Made by a program: the position numbers and the translations under genes. From the NCBI GenBank assembly GCA_963580455.1, contig OY756968.1, positions 9,461,544 through 9,525,543 of the forward strand: DNA of 64,000 nt, written 5' to 3'. This document shows positions 23,101-36,470 of the stretch, one piece after another. This DNA is from Euonymus europaeus (Eukaryota > Streptophyta > Magnoliopsida > Celastrales > Celastraceae). Numbering within the stretch: position 1 is the stretch's first letter; every line of letters starts with the position of its first letter. Below the pieces are notes generated by a model. That model was not told where the DNA came from and made no database searches. It was given only the letters and a program-made list of their open reading frames with translations.

Positions 23101-26100
23101 GGTTAGTTGGTGTACACATTTATTGTTATTTTATGTCAAATTTCATGAGTATAAGCATCGTAGATTATTTCATTGACAAAAGAACAATTTTCGTTCCCAA
23201 ATAGTTAAAATCGTTAAAAGAATCTCCTTGGAGAGTGTTCAGAAATTTCGAACTATCAAATATGATCGGTGTGTACTTTTTATTGTTATTTTATGTCAAA
23301 TTTTATGAGTATAGGCTCTGTAAATTGTTTCATTGATAAAAGATCAACTTTCATTACCAATTATACAATAGGGTTGAAAGCTCTTCTATCGAGAGACTTG
23401 AGCAATTTTGAAGAACCAAAGTTGGTCGGTGTACACTTTTTATATTTATTTTATGTAAAATTTTACTAGTATAGGTTTCGTAGATTGTTTCGTTGCCAAA
23501 AGACCAACTTTCGTTCCAAAATGGTCAAAATCGTTAAAAGTTTCACCTTGGAGAGAGTTGAAGAATTTTGGAGCAATCCACTTTAATTGGTGTGCACTTT
23601 TTATTGTTATTTGCTACATAGATTGTTTCACTGTCAAAACATCAACTTTCTTTCCCAAATGGATAAAACTATTAAAAGCTTCTTCATAAAGAGAGTTGAG
23701 AAATTTCGAACCATCAAAGTTCATAGGTGTACACATTTTATTGTCACTTTATGTCCAAATTTACTAGTACACGCTTCATAGATGGCTTCGTTGCCAAAAC
23801 ACCAATTTTCTTTCCTAAATGGGCAAAACCATTGGATGATTATATATATATAGAGAGAGTTGGAAAATTTTGACTCATCAAAGTCAGTCAGTGTATACAT
23901 TTTATTATTATTTTATGTCTAATTTTACGAGTATAAGCTCCGTATATTTTTTCGTTGTCAAAAGACCAACTTTTGTTCTCAAATGAGCAAAATTGTTAAA
24001 AGCTCCTATATGGAGAGAGTAAAGCAATTTCGAACCATCAAGGTTACTCAGTGTAAACTTTTTATCGTTCTTTTATGTCAAATTTTAGGAGTATAGGCTT
24101 CGTAGATTGTTTCGTAGCAAAAGACCAACTTTTGTTCCTAAATGGGCAAAATCGTTAAATACTCTTCCATAAAGATAGTTGACCAATTCCAAACCATCAA
24201 AGTTGATAGGTGTATGCTATTTATTGTTGCTTTATGTTAAAATTTACTAGTATACGCCTCGTAAATCATTTCGTTTCCAAAAGAGTAACTTTCATTCTCA
24301 ATTGGACAAAACCGTTAAAAGATCATCTATAGAGAGAGTAGAGCAATTCCAAACCATCAAGGTTGGTTGGTGTACACTTTTTATTGTTATTTTATGTCAA
24401 ATTCTATGAGTATAGACTCCGTATATTGTTTGGTTGCCAAACGACCAACTTTTGTTACAAAATGGACAAAACCATTAAAAGCTTCTCCACGGAGAGAGTT
24501 AAGGAATTCTGAACCATGAAAGTTAATAAGAGTACACATTTTATTGTTGTTTTATGTTCAAATTTACTAGTACATGCTTCATAGATTGTTTGGTTGCAAA
24601 AACACCAACTTTCTTTCCCAAATGTGCAAAACCGTTAAAAGCTCCTCCATGGAGAGAATTGAGCAATTTTGAACCATTAAAGTTGATAATTGTACGATTT
24701 TTATTGTTGTTTATGTCCAAGTTTACCAGTATACGCTTCATAGATTGTTTCACTGGCAAAAAATCAACTTTCATTCTCAATTGGACAATAGGGTTAAAAG
24801 CTCCTATAGCGAGAGACTTGAGCTATTTGGAACCATCAAAGTCTATTGGTCTATACTTTTTATTGTTATTTTATTTTTAATTTTATGAGTATAGGCTCCA
24901 TATATTATTTCGTTGCAATAGACCAACTTTCATTCCCAAATGGGCAAACTCGTTAAAAGCTCCTATATGAAGAGAGTTGGGCAATTTCGAACCATCAAGG
25001 TTGGTTGGTGTACATTTTTTATTGTTATTTTATGTCAAATTTTACGAGTAGAGGCTCCATAGATTGTTTCGTTGCCAAAAAAGCAACTTTCGTTCGCAAA
25101 TAGAAAAAATCGTTAAAAGCCCCATCATGGAGAGAGTTGAGCAATTCTAAACCATCAAAGTTGATAGGTTTTTTTACTTTGTATTGTTACTTTTTTCCAA
25201 ATTTATTAGTATCCGCTTTGTAGATTATTTCATTATCAAAAGACCAACTTTCGTTTTCAGTTGTACAAAACCGTTGAAAGCTCATCTGTCGAAAGAGTTG
25301 AGCAATTTTTGATCTATCAAAGTTGCTTGGTGTACATTTTTTATTGTTATTTTATGTCAAATTTTATGATTTTAGGCTCCCTAGATTTTTCATTGAAAAA
25401 ATACCAACTTCCATTCTCAAATGGACAAAACCGTTAAAAACTCATCCATGGAGAGAGTTGAGCATATCGAACCATCTTAGATGATAAGTGTACACTTTTT
25501 ATTGTTGCCTAATTTCCAAATTTACTATTATACGCTTCGTAGATTGTTCTGTTATCAAAAGACTAACTTTCGTTCCCAATTGTTACTTTTTTCCAAATTT
25601 ATTAGTATCCGCTTTGTAGATTATTTCATTGTCAAAAGACCAACTTTCGTTTTCAGTTGTACAAAACCGTTGAAAGCTCATCTGTCGAAAGAGTTGAGCA
25701 ATTTTTGATCTATCAAAGTTGCTTGGTGTACACTTTTTATTGTTATTTTATGTCAAATTTTATGATTTTAGGCTCCCTAGATTTTTCATTGACAAAATAC
25801 CAACTTCCATTCTCAAATGGACAAAACCGTTAAAAACTCATCTATGGAGAGAGTTGAGCATATCCGAACCATCTTAGATGATAAGTGTACACTTTTTATT
25901 GTTGCCTAATTTCCAAATTTACTATTATACGCTTCGTAGATTGTTCTGTTATCAAAAGACTAACTTTCGTTCCCAATTGGACAAAACCGTTAAAAGCTTC
26001 TATATGAAGAGAGTTGGGAAATTTTGAACCATCAAAGTTAGTTAGTGTTCGATTTTTATTGTTATTTTATGTTTAATTTTACAAGTATAGGCTCCGTCTA

Positions 26101-28035
26101 TTGTTTCGTTGCCAAAAGACCAACTTTCATTCCCAAATGGTCAAAATCGTTAAAAGCTCCTACATAGAGAGAGTTGACCAAATTCAAACTATCTAATACG
26201 ATCGTTGTTCAATTTTTATCAATATTTTATGTCAAAGTTTACGAGTATAGACTCCATAGATTGTTTTGTTGACAAAAGACCAACTTTCGTTCTCAAATGG
26301 ACAAAACCGTTAAAAGCTCCTCCATGGAGAAAGTTGAGCATATCTGAACCATTAAAGTTGATTGATGTATATTTTTTATTGTTGCTTTATGTCAAAATTT
26401 ACTAGTATACTATTCAGAGATTGTTTCATTGCCAAAAGACCAACTTTGGTTCTCAATTGGACAAAACCATTAAAAGCACATCTACGGAGAGAATTGGGGA
26501 ATTTCGAACCATCTAAGATGGTCAGTGTACACTTTTCGTTGTTATTCTATATCAAATTTTACTAGTATAGGCTCTATAAATTATTTCGTTGCCAAAATAC
26601 CAACTTTCGTTATTAAATGGACAAAACCGTTAAAAGCTCCTCCTTGGATAGAGTTCAATAATTTCAAGTATCAAATCTGATAGGTGTGCAATTTTTATTG
26701 TTATTTTATGTCAACTTTTATGATTATAGGCTCCGTAGATTGTTTCATTGACAAAAGACCAACTTTCATTCCTAAATGGACAAAATCGTTAAAAGTTTCT
26801 CCATGAAAAGAGTTCAGCATATCCAAACCACCGAAGTTGATAGGTGCAGATTTTTACTATTGCTTTATGACAAAATTTACTAGTATATGCTTCATAGATT
26901 TTGTCGTTGCAAAAAGACCAACTTTCATTCTCAATTGGACAAAATCGTTAAAAGTTTATATATGGAGAGAGTTGGACAATTTTGAACCATAAAAGTTTGT
27001 TGGCGTACTATTTTTATTGTAAATTTATGTCTAATTTTACAAGTATAAGATCCGTATATTGTTCCTTTTCAAAAAGACCAACTTTCATTCTCTAATGTGC
27101 AAAAAAGTTAAAAGCTCCTACATGAAGAGAGTTGAGGAATTTTTATTGTTGTTTTATGTCAAATTTTACGAGTATAGGCTCCGTAAATTGTTTCGTTGCC
27201 AAAAGACCAACTTTCATTACCAAGTGGACAAAACCGTTAAATGCTCTTCCATAAAGATAGTTGACCACTTCCAAACCATCAAATTTGATAGGTGTACACT
27301 TTTTATTGTTGCTTTATGTCCAAATTTACTAGTATACGCTTCATAGATTGTTTCGTTTCCAAAGGATCAACTTTCATTCTCAATTGCAGCAAACCGTTAA
27401 AAGCTCCTTTACGGAGAGAGTTGAGCATATCCGAACCATCAAGGTTTATTGGTGTACAATTTTTATTGTTGCTTTATGTCAAATTTTACTAGTATATGCT
27501 TCGTAGATTGTTTCATTAGCAAAAAACCAACTTTCATTCTCAATTGGACAATAGGGTTAAAAGCTCCTATATCGAGAGACTTGAGCAATTTCAAACCATC
27601 AAATTCGGTCGGTGTACACTTTTTTATTGTTACTTTATGTCTAATTTTATGAGCATAGGCACCGTAGATTGTTTCGTTGCCAAATGACCTACTTTGATTC
27701 CCAAATGGTCAAAACCGTTAAAAGTTCCACCTTCGAAAGAGTTGAGGAATTTTGAATTATCAATATCAAATGATGTGCACTTTTTATTGTTATTTTACGA
27801 GTATAGACTTGGTAGATTGTTTCGCTACAAAAAGACCAACTTTCATTCCCAAATGGACAAAACTATTAAAAGATCATCCATGTAGAGTTGAGCAATTTCA
27901 AACCGTCAAAGGACATAGGTTTACACATTTTATTGTTGCTTTATGTCGAAATTTACTAGTACACGCTTCGTAGATTGTTTCGTTGCCAAAACACCAACTT
28001 TCTCTCCCAAATGGTAAAACCGCTAAAAGCTCCTC
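20162..28035 (+). repeat. Satellite block 4 (plus orientation)
   Basis: About 49 monomers, now in forward orientation. TTAAAAGC landmarks fall at about 20163, 20321, 20481 and 20642, giving the ~160-bp period. Two sequence classes intermix: one with ATTTTATGTCAAATTTTACGAG, wait-state AGTATAGGCTCC and CCCAAATGG; another with CTTTATGTCCAAATTTACTAG, TATACGCTTCG and CTCAATTGG. A right-arm variant with CAATAGGGTTAAAAGC and GAGAGACTTGAG occurs at about 20475, 23365, 24785 and 27547. Truncated monomers occur near 20835, 21905, 23610 and 27140. The final TCCTC (28031-28035) is the TSD of the solo LTR. Confidence 0.95.
25185..25976 (+). repeat. Near-identical 396-bp direct duplication inside the satellite
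   Basis: The stretch 25185-25580 is repeated immediately at 25581-25976 with only about five differences that I can find by eye, far fewer than between ordinary monomers. The unit is about 2.5 monomers, so the junction (CCCAAT|TGTTAC near 25580) breaks the 160-bp register. This is a young unequal exchange or replication-slippage product. Confidence 0.88.
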
Positions 28036-29718
28036 TGTAATACCCCGACCCGAAAATATTCAAGAAGAAAAAATAATATTAGCAATTAAATTGTTATTTC
28101 GATTTTGGAGAGAATACCAACTAATGAGTGGGGAAAAAAATTGATTGGGGAATGAATCTCCTATAGTATAAAAAGAATTCAATAAAAGTGAATTATGTAT
28201 AAATAATAATCTATATATATTATATAATACACATATATATATATATATGAGGCCACTTTCGATGGCCATTTTTGGGCCACCGAAAGTGGCCACTCAAATG
28301 GCCACTTTATTTTTAAAAAAAAAAATTTAAAATTAAGCAATGAAATGTTGCTGCGCAACATTTTATAAAGAAAGAAGTATCAGACGCGAGAGAGAAGCCA
28401 AGAGAGAAGAGAAAGAAAGAAGAAAGAAAGAGGAAGAAAGGGGGAGAAGAAAAGAGTGAGTTTTGGGAAAATTCATTCTTATAAATTAGCAAGATTGAGG
28501 TGCTTAACAAGATTCAACAATAATTTGTCAAAGATTTCAAGGTTAAGGTAAGGTTTTCTATAGATTTTCATAGTTAGGTTTTCATGGGTTTTGAAGATTA
28601 GAGCTTGAATCTTGATTATTTGAGATAATAAGGTTTAAATAGGTTGATTTATACTTAAATTGTGTATGTATTTGTTAGATTTGAGTTTATTGGAAGATTT
28701 TCAAGCTTGAGAGCTTTGGGTGGAAAATTCTAGAGAGAGAAAGGTAGGATTCTTTGAAATTAAGGTTTAAATTTACAATTATATATGTTATTGGAGAGAT
28801 ATAAATTGTGAAATGGGTTGTGAATTTGCCATATATTAGGTCGGGGGTTCCAAACCCTAGAATTTGGAAATTTCCGATTTTTGTGAAATTACGTGGATTC
28901 GAGGTAGGGGATTCTAGCCTATTCTATTTTGTTTCCATTTTAATATTTAAATTGCTATTTCTTTCTTCATTAGTTTTTTATATTTGTGTTCTTTCCTTAT
29001 TTGCTTCATAAGGAAGAATGAACCTAGGATTGTTCTCGTGTCCTAAAAATGTTAGATTGCATTCCCAATTGATTGCTTAGTCTTACATCAAGCATGTTTG
29101 GTTCCTATTCATGCATCATGGCTAGTTAAATATACTCGTTTATATCTATATCGATTCCATGGCATGGCATTAATGCATTAGAGCCACATAGAAGTACGAG
29201 TATGGATTCGTGACTTCTGTAGGTTGTTTGAAAGTCATATGGGTGGAAGGTTGTGGAACCCTGGCTTGGTTGCAACCGGATTACATCCATATGAGGCAAC
29301 GTACTGGGGTCCCGAGGGATCGGTTCAAGGAACCCGAGTCAGTATGGACAAGGCAGGGGCCTTGTAATTGGTCATGTTTTCCTTATGAGTTGTATGGTGG
29401 CGGTGTTCACCGAAGGCAATATGTTGGGATGGATGTCGAGGCATCATCCCATCAGGACTCACTGGGAGGAAACTGGACCACTGTCTGTTGAATATTTGAT
29501 ATGGTGATTCATAGTCTTTAGCATACTGCTGCATTGACTTCTTTAAAAATTCCGTTTATATATTATGCTATCTTCTTTTACCCCTACTGAGCTATTGCTC
29601 ACCCTTTACTTCTTTCCTTCCCACACAGGTGAGACTGGTAATGATACCGGCACTTCAGATCTGTAGGAGGCGGAATGACATGGTGCCACCTGGAGACACT
29701 AGGGGTCAGGGCGTTACA
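28036..29718 (+). mobile_element. Solo LTR of a Tekay-like gypsy family, 1683 bp
   Basis: Starts TGTAATACCCCGACCC and ends GGGCGTTACA, flanked by perfect 5-bp TSDs TCCTC (28031-28035 and 29719-29723) that rejoin the satellite phrase AGCTCCTCCATGG exactly. It shares architecture and short words with the 1961 and 60318 LTRs: TACCCCGACCC near the start, GAGGTAGGGGATT, TGCATCATGG, TGGCATTAATGCATTAGA, CTACTGAGC-TTGCTCACC and ACAGGTGA. It is a different family from those. It contains a (TA)n tract at about 28210-28247 and an 11-bp inverted repeat GGCCACTTTCG at 28251-28261 with its complement at 28281-28291. No internal region remains, the hallmark of LTR-LTR recombination. ORFs within (28808-29011, 29210-29491) are not recognisable proteins. 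Confidence 0.93.
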
Positions 29719-32700
29719 TCCTCCATGGAGAGAGTTGAACGATTCCGAACCATCAAAGTTGACAGGTGTACACTTTTTATTATTGATTTATGTCAAAATT
29801 TACTAGTATATTCTTCGTAGATTGTTTTGTTGCCAGAAGACCAACCTTCGTTCTCAACTGGACAAAACCATTAAAAATTTATATATGGAGAGAGTTGGGT
29901 AATTTTGAGCCATCAATGTTGGTCGTTATACAATTTTTTATTTTATGTCAAATTTTACGATTATAGTCTCCATAGATGTTTCGTTGACAAATGACCAACT
30001 TTCGTTTCCAAATGGACAAAATCATTAAAAGCTCCTACATTGAGAGAGTTGAGCAATTTCGAACCATCAAGGTTGGTCGGTGTACAATTTTATTGTTATT
30101 TTTATGTCAAATTTTACGAGTATAGACTCCGTAGATTGTTTCATTGGCAAAAGACCAACTTTCATTTTCAAATGGACAAAATCATTAAAAGCTCCTATAG
30201 TTGAGCAATTCTGAAACATCAAGGTTGGTTGGTGTACTCTTTTTATTGTTATTTTATGTCAAATTTCATGAGGATAAGCTCCGTAGATTATTTCGTTGGC
30301 AAAATACCAACTTTCATTCCCAAATGGACAAAACAGTTAAAATCTCCTCAATGAAGAGAGTTGACCAAAAGACCAACTTTTGTTCTCAATTGGACAAAAC
30401 TATTAAAAGCTCTTCTATGGAGAGAGTTGGGCAATTTTAAACCATAAAGGTTGGTCGGTCTACTCTTTTTTATTGTTATTTTATGTCAAATTTTACTATT
30501 ATAGGCTCTATAGATTGTTTCATTGCTAAAAGACCAACTTTTGTTTCCAAATGGATAAAACCAATATAAAGTCCTCCATGAAGAAAGTTGAGCATATCTG
30601 AACCACCCAAGTTGATAGATGTACATTTTTTATTGTTGCTTCATGTCCAAATTTACTAGTATATGATTCGTAGATTGTTTCGTTGCCAAAAGACCAACTT
30701 TCGTTCTCAATCATATAAAACTATTAAAAGCTCCTCTACGGAGAGAGTTGGGGATTTACGAACCATCTAGGTTGGTCGGTGTACACATTTTATTGTTATT
30801 GTATGCCAAATTTCACGAGTATAAGCTCCGTAGATTGTTTCGTTGCCAAAAGTCCAACTTTCGTTCCCAAATTGTATAAGTTGTTAAAAAATCTGTGTTT
30901 GAGAGAGTTGAGCAATTGTGAACTATCAAATACGATCGGTGTGCACTTTTATTGTTATTTTATGTCAAATCTTACGAGTATAGGCTCCGTAGATTGTTTT
31001 GCTGACAAAATACCAACTTTCATTACCAAGTATACAATAGGGTTAAAAGCTCTTTTATCGAGAGACTTGAGCAATTTGGATGCACTAAAGTTGGTCAGTG
31101 TACACTTTTTATTATTTTTTATGTCAAATTTAACTAGTATAAGCTCCATATTTTGTTTCGTTGCCGAAAGATTAACCTTCGTTCTCAATTAGAGAAAACT
31201 ATTAAGGTTTATATATGAAGAGAGTTGGGCTATTTCGAACCATCAAAGTTGGTAGGCATACTATTTTTATTGTTATTTTATGTCTAATTTTACGAGTATA
31301 GACTCTGTGTGTTGTTTCGTTTTCGAAAGATCAATCTTTAATGGGCAAAAGCTCCTATATGGAGAGAGTTGAGCAATTCCGAACCATCAAGGTTGGTCGG
31401 TGTACACTTTTTATTATCGCTTTATGTCAAAATTTACTAGTATATAATTCCTAGATTATTTCGTTGCGAAAAGATCAACTTTTGTTCTCAATTGGACAAA
31501 ACCATTAAAAGTGTATATATGGAGAGAGTTGGGAAATTTTGAACCATCAAAATTGGTTGGCTTACTATTTTCTTGTTATTTTATGTCTAATTTTACAAGT
31601 ATAAGCTCCGTATATTGTTTTGTTTCTAAAACACCAACTTTCGTTCTCTATTGGGCAAATTCGTTAAAAGCTACTACATGAAGAGAGTTGAGCAAGTTCA
31701 AACCATCAAGGTTGGTCCGTGTACACTTTTCATTGTTATTTTAGGTCAAATTTTATGAGTATAGACTCCGTAGATTGTTTCATTGCCAAAAGACCAACTT
31801 TCGTTCCCCAATTGACAAAATCGTTAAATGCAATTCCATGAAGATAGTTGACCAATTCCAGACCATCAAAGTTGATAGGTGTAAACTTTTTATTGTTTCT
31901 TTATGTTCAAATTTACTAGTATACGATTCATAGATTGCTTCGTTTCCAAAAGACCAACTTTCGTTCTTGATTGGATCAAACCGTTAAAAGCTCATCTATG
32001 CAAGGAGTTGAGTAATTTCGAACTATCGGTTGGACTGTGTTATTGTTATTTTATGTCAAACTTTACGAGTATAGGCTTCGTAGATTGTTTGGTTGCCAAA
32101 AGACAAACTTCATTACGAAATGGACAAAACCATTCAAAGCTTCTTCATGGAGAGAGTTGAGCAAATCCAAACAATCAAAGTTCATAGTTGTACAGTATTT
32201 ATTGTTGGTTTATGTCCAAGTTTACTAGTATACGCTTCTTTGATTGTTTCAACGAAAAAAGAACAACTTTCGTTCTCTATTGGATAATAGGGTTAAAAGC
32301 TCCTCTATCGAGAGACTTGAGCAATTTTAAACTATCAAAGTCGGTCGGTTTACACTTTTTATTGTTATTTTATGTCAAATTTTACGAGTATAGGCTCCGT
32401 ATATTTTTTCGTTGCCGAAAGACAAAATTTAATTCCCAAATGGGCAAAATAGATAAAAGCTCCTACATGGAGAGAGTTAAGCAATTTCGAACAATCAAGA
32501 TTCGGCGGTGTACAATTTTTATTGTTATTTTATGTCAAATTTTACAAGTATAGGCTCCCTAGATTGTTTCGTTGCCCAAAGACCTACTTTCATTTCTAAA
32601 TGATTAAAACCGTTAAAAGATCCTCCATGAAGCGAGTTGACCCATTCCAAACCATTAAAGTTGATAGGTGTACAATTTTTATTGTTGTTTTATGTCCCAA

Positions 32701-34806
32701 TTTACTAGTATATGCTTCATAGATTGTTTCGTTGCCAATAGACCAACTTTTGTTATCAATTGGACAAAATCATTAAAAGCTTCTCTACGGAGAGAGTTGG
32801 GGAATTCCAAACCATCTATGTTCGTCGGTGTACATATTTTATTGTTATTTTATGTCAAATTTCATGAGTATAAGCCTTGTATATTGTTTTGTTGCCAAAA
32901 GACCAACATTCATTACCAAATGGACAAAATCGTTAAAAACTCCTAAATGAAGAGAGTTGAGCAATTACGAACCATCAAGGTTGGTTGGTGTACACTTTTT
33001 GTTGTTATTTTATGTCAAATTTTATGAGAATAGGCTTCGTAGATTGTTTTATTGAGAAAATACCAACTTTCATTACCACTTATACAATAGGGTTAAAAGC
33101 TCTTCCATCGAGAGACTTAAGCAATTTTGAAGCACAAAAGTTGGTCAGTGTATATTTTTTGTTGTTATTTTATGTCTAATTTTAGTAGTATAGGCTCCAT
33201 ATTTTTTTCGTTGCCAAAAGACAACTTTTGTTCCAAAATGGTCAAAACTGTAAAAGTTCCTCCTAGAAGAGAGTTGAGGACTTTCGAACTATCAACTTTA
33301 ATTGGTGTCCACTTTTCACTGTTATTTTACATCAAATTCCATAGGTGTACACATTTTATTGTTGCTTTATGTCAAAATTTACTAGTACACACTTCATAGA
33401 TTATTTCGTTGACAAAACACAAACTTTCTTTCCTAAATGTGCAAAACCGTTAAAAGTTCTCCCATAAAGAGAGTTGAGCAATTTCAAACAATCAAAGCTT
33501 ATAGGTGTACACTTTTTATTATTGTTTTATGTCAAAATTTATTAGTATATGCCCCGAAGATTGTTTCGTTGGCAAAAGACAAACTTTCGTTTTCAATTGG
33601 ACAACACCGTTAAAAGTTTGTATATGGAGAGAGTTGGGCAATTTTGAATCGTCAAAGTTGGTCGGTTCAAACTTTTTATTGTTATTTGATGTCAAATATT
33701 ACGATTATAGGCTTCATAGATGTTTGTTGAAAAATAGCAACTTTTGTTCCTAAATAGACAAAATCATTAAAACCTCCTACATTGAAAGAGTTGAGCAATT
33801 CCAAACCATCAAAGTTGGTCAGTGTAAACTTTTTATTGTTATTTTATGTCAAACTTTATAAGTATAGACTTTGTATATAGTTTCATTGCAAAAAGACCTA
33901 TTGTCGTTACCAAATGGACAAAACTGTTAAAAGCTTCTATATGGAGAGTGTTGGCAATTTTGAACCATCAACGTTAGTTGGTGTACTATTTTTATTGTTA
34001 TTTTATGTCTAATTTTATGAGTATAGGCTACATATATTGTTTTGTTGCCAAAAGACCAACTTTCATTACCAAATGGGCAAAAATGTTGAAAGCTCCTACA
34101 TGGAGAGAGTTGAGCAATTCTGAACCATCAAGGTTAGTCGGTGTATAATTTATATTGTTTTTTTAATGTCAAATTTCACGAGTGTAAGCTCCGTAGATTG
34201 TTTCATTGCCAAAAGACCACTTTCGTTCTCAAATTGACAAAATCATTAAAAGCTCCTCCATGAAAAGAGTTGACCAATTTCAAACCATCAAAGTTGATAA
34301 GTGTGCACTTTTTATTGTTGTTTTATGTCCAGATTTACAAGTATATGCTTTGTAGAATGTTTAATTTCCAAAAGGCCAACTTTTGTTCTTAATTGGACAA
34401 AATTGTTAAAAACTCTTCTATGGAGAGAGTTGGGCAATTTCTAACCACCAAGGTTGGCCAGTGTACACTTTTTATTGTTATTTTATGTCAAATTTTACTA
34501 TTATAGCCTCCGTAGATTGTTTCATTGTCAAAATACCATCTTTCATTCCCAAATGGACAAAACTGTTAAAATCTCCTCCATGGAAAGAGTTGAGCATATT
34601 CGAACCATCAAAATTGATAGATGTACACTTTTTATTGTTGCTTTATGTCCAAATTTACTAGTATACACTTCGTAGACCAATTTTCGTTCTCAATTGGACA
34701 AAATCATTAAAAGCTTCTCTACAGAGAGAGTTGGGAAATTCCAAACCATCGAGGTTGTTCAGTTTACACTTTTTTATTGTTACTTTATGTCAAATTATAC
34801 TAATAT
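29719..34806 (+). repeat. Satellite block 5 (plus orientation)
   Basis: About 32 monomers with the forward landmarks GTGTACACTTTTTATTG, GATTGTTTCGTTGCCAAAAG, GTTAAAAGCTCC and GAGAGAGTTGAGCAATT. The CAATAGGGTTAAAAGC variant recurs at about 31030, 32285 and 33085. A collapsed monomer at about 30360 joins GAGTTGACC directly to AAAAGACCAAC. It ends at ACTAATAT, where the Athila element is inserted. Confidence 0.95.
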
Positions 34807-34814
34807 CAAAAACT

Positions 34815-36457
34815 TGTTGTGAAAATTTGTTCGCAAACGCACGAAATTGCAAACAAGTAATATAGTGATCAAAGACCAAATATCGAACCCTCAAGGACTA
34901 TTTAATTCAATAAACTACAGACTACTAATTCAATTGCAAACAGTACCTGGATAAAAAATTGAGTTTGAATAATTACAGAATGAATTAATAAAAATTAACT
35001 AATAGCAACAAGCAAGTAAAAAAATAATCAAGATTAAGAAGCACTAGAGCACATGATTTCACGGTAGTTATCTCAATTGAATCTCAGTTTCATAAACCTT
35101 AGACAATTATTCTTGTTATCAGAAGATTTCCCTAATTTATTCGACATACCTTCTCAGGCTATATCAAAACTACTCCCAATCAACAATCATCTCTTTCAAG
35201 CATGATTAAAGAAATCAGAAGCGCATTAAAATCAATGGAGAACCATAATAATACTGCATAAATTATGAATCCATGTCTTGCATCCAATCAATTTAAGGCA
35301 TTCAAGATACAATCAATATCATGTTCTTCGTTTCAAAAAAAGCAATCATAAATAAATCAATCAAACATTGGCCATATGTTTAAAAGCATTAAGAACCATC
35401 TTGAACACATAACAACGAATAAAAGCCAAGAATTTATTAAAACTTTGAATTCAATCAAGAACCACTAGGCTACATCAAAGCTCTAGTAAGAAGAATTAGT
35501 TCATGACATCAAACATAGAACCAAAGCAAAGAAAATAATTACAACCCATCTATGAATGTAAGAGTGAACCAAATCTCCCAATTTTCTTCTTCTTTGTTCC
35601 AACAATTTTTCTCCCCCCTCTGTGTGTGCTGCTGCGTCCTGTTTTTGTGTCTCCTCTTATGCACATTTTTTGCCCTAATATTCTCCACTAAGAGACCTCC
35701 TTCATTCCTGTTTTTAATTTGTATAAAACATAATAGTTTTTATCCCTTCCTCTTAGCTTTCCAACGCATCTTAAATAACATTTTTCTGGGCAATGGAGTG
35801 AAAGTTAGAAGGATAAATGTGAAGGACACTCAAACTGGACTTGAACCTCTGCTGCAGCTAACTTTTTACACTCACAACTTCTTTATCTGTCATCCAAAAT
35901 TAACAAAATTGATATCCACGTGAATCTTGAGATGTCTAGTTTTTAACACTGAAAGAATCAATGAATTGGAGTTTTATAAAAACTTCAGTGACTGTTTGAG
36001 CGTCAGCACGTCAAACTCCATATCAGCATAACACTTTGACAGCACTTCCAATTTCAACTTTTCATTCTCGAATCAGTCCCGGTTCATCCAAAACCTATGA
36101 AAATCATTCAAAAAACTCATAAGTGGAATATCTAACCATGTTAAAGCGTTGAAACCTCGAACCACATATTAAAATGCAAATTGGCTATACAAAATCCAAA
36201 AACTCATTTTTGTAAAGAAGAAGACATTCTTTCTTCTACAATTCTCATGATGGCTTATTCAAACGAAACGAACATACCCACAAGTCAATAAATGACTCAA
36301 ACTTATTACTCAAAACACAAAATAATTAAAATACTCATTAAAATGAAATATGATCTACTAAACCTCTGTTTGTGCTTAAAATGACTAAAAACACTCTCGA
36401 ACTAACTCATTTAGAACAAAAGTAGCATTAATAACTCTATAAATAATAGAATTATCA
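34815..36457 (-). repeat. Athila 3' LTR (left copy, 1643 bp)
   Basis: On the minus strand it begins TGATAATTCTATTA and ends CACAACA. It aligns with 43864-45582 except for indels: the right copy has about 125 extra bases after 44760, and the left copy has about 95 extra bases near 35980-36045. Beyond the terminal CACAACA lie eight bases, AGTTTTTG, that resemble the LTR-PBS spacer rather than satellite. The ORF 35552-35923 is LTR sequence. Confidence 0.9.
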
Positions 36458-36470
36458 CACCCTCAAACTT
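36458..36470 (-). promoter_or_regulatory. Polypurine tract of the Athila element
   Basis: The minus strand reads AAGTTTGAGGGTG directly before the LTR start TGATAAT. Athila elements carry an AAGTTTGGGGGT-like tract here, the priming site for plus-strand synthesis. Confidence 0.75.

Noticed and set aside
20162..28035. The 160-bp repeats as a CRISPR array or as tandem gene copies
   Set aside because: There are no short identical repeats with unique spacers. The whole unit repeats with diffuse divergence, and the setting is a plant genome.
11258..34806. Dozens of 60-150 residue ORFs with recurring peptides such as FVDCFVAKRPTF and LSNFEPSKLIGVHFLLL
   Set aside because: They recur every ~160 bp, shift frame because 160 is not divisible by three, occur in whichever direction the satellite runs, and drift like non-coding DNA. 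They are translations of the satellite, not a protein family.
35552..35923. 123-residue plus-strand ORF with a hydrophobic Cys-rich stretch resembling a membrane protein
   Set aside because: It lies wholly in the Athila LTR on the strand opposite to the element's genes, and the copy in the other LTR (44600-45248) is broken into two frames. The hydrophobicity comes from pyrimidine-rich sequence.
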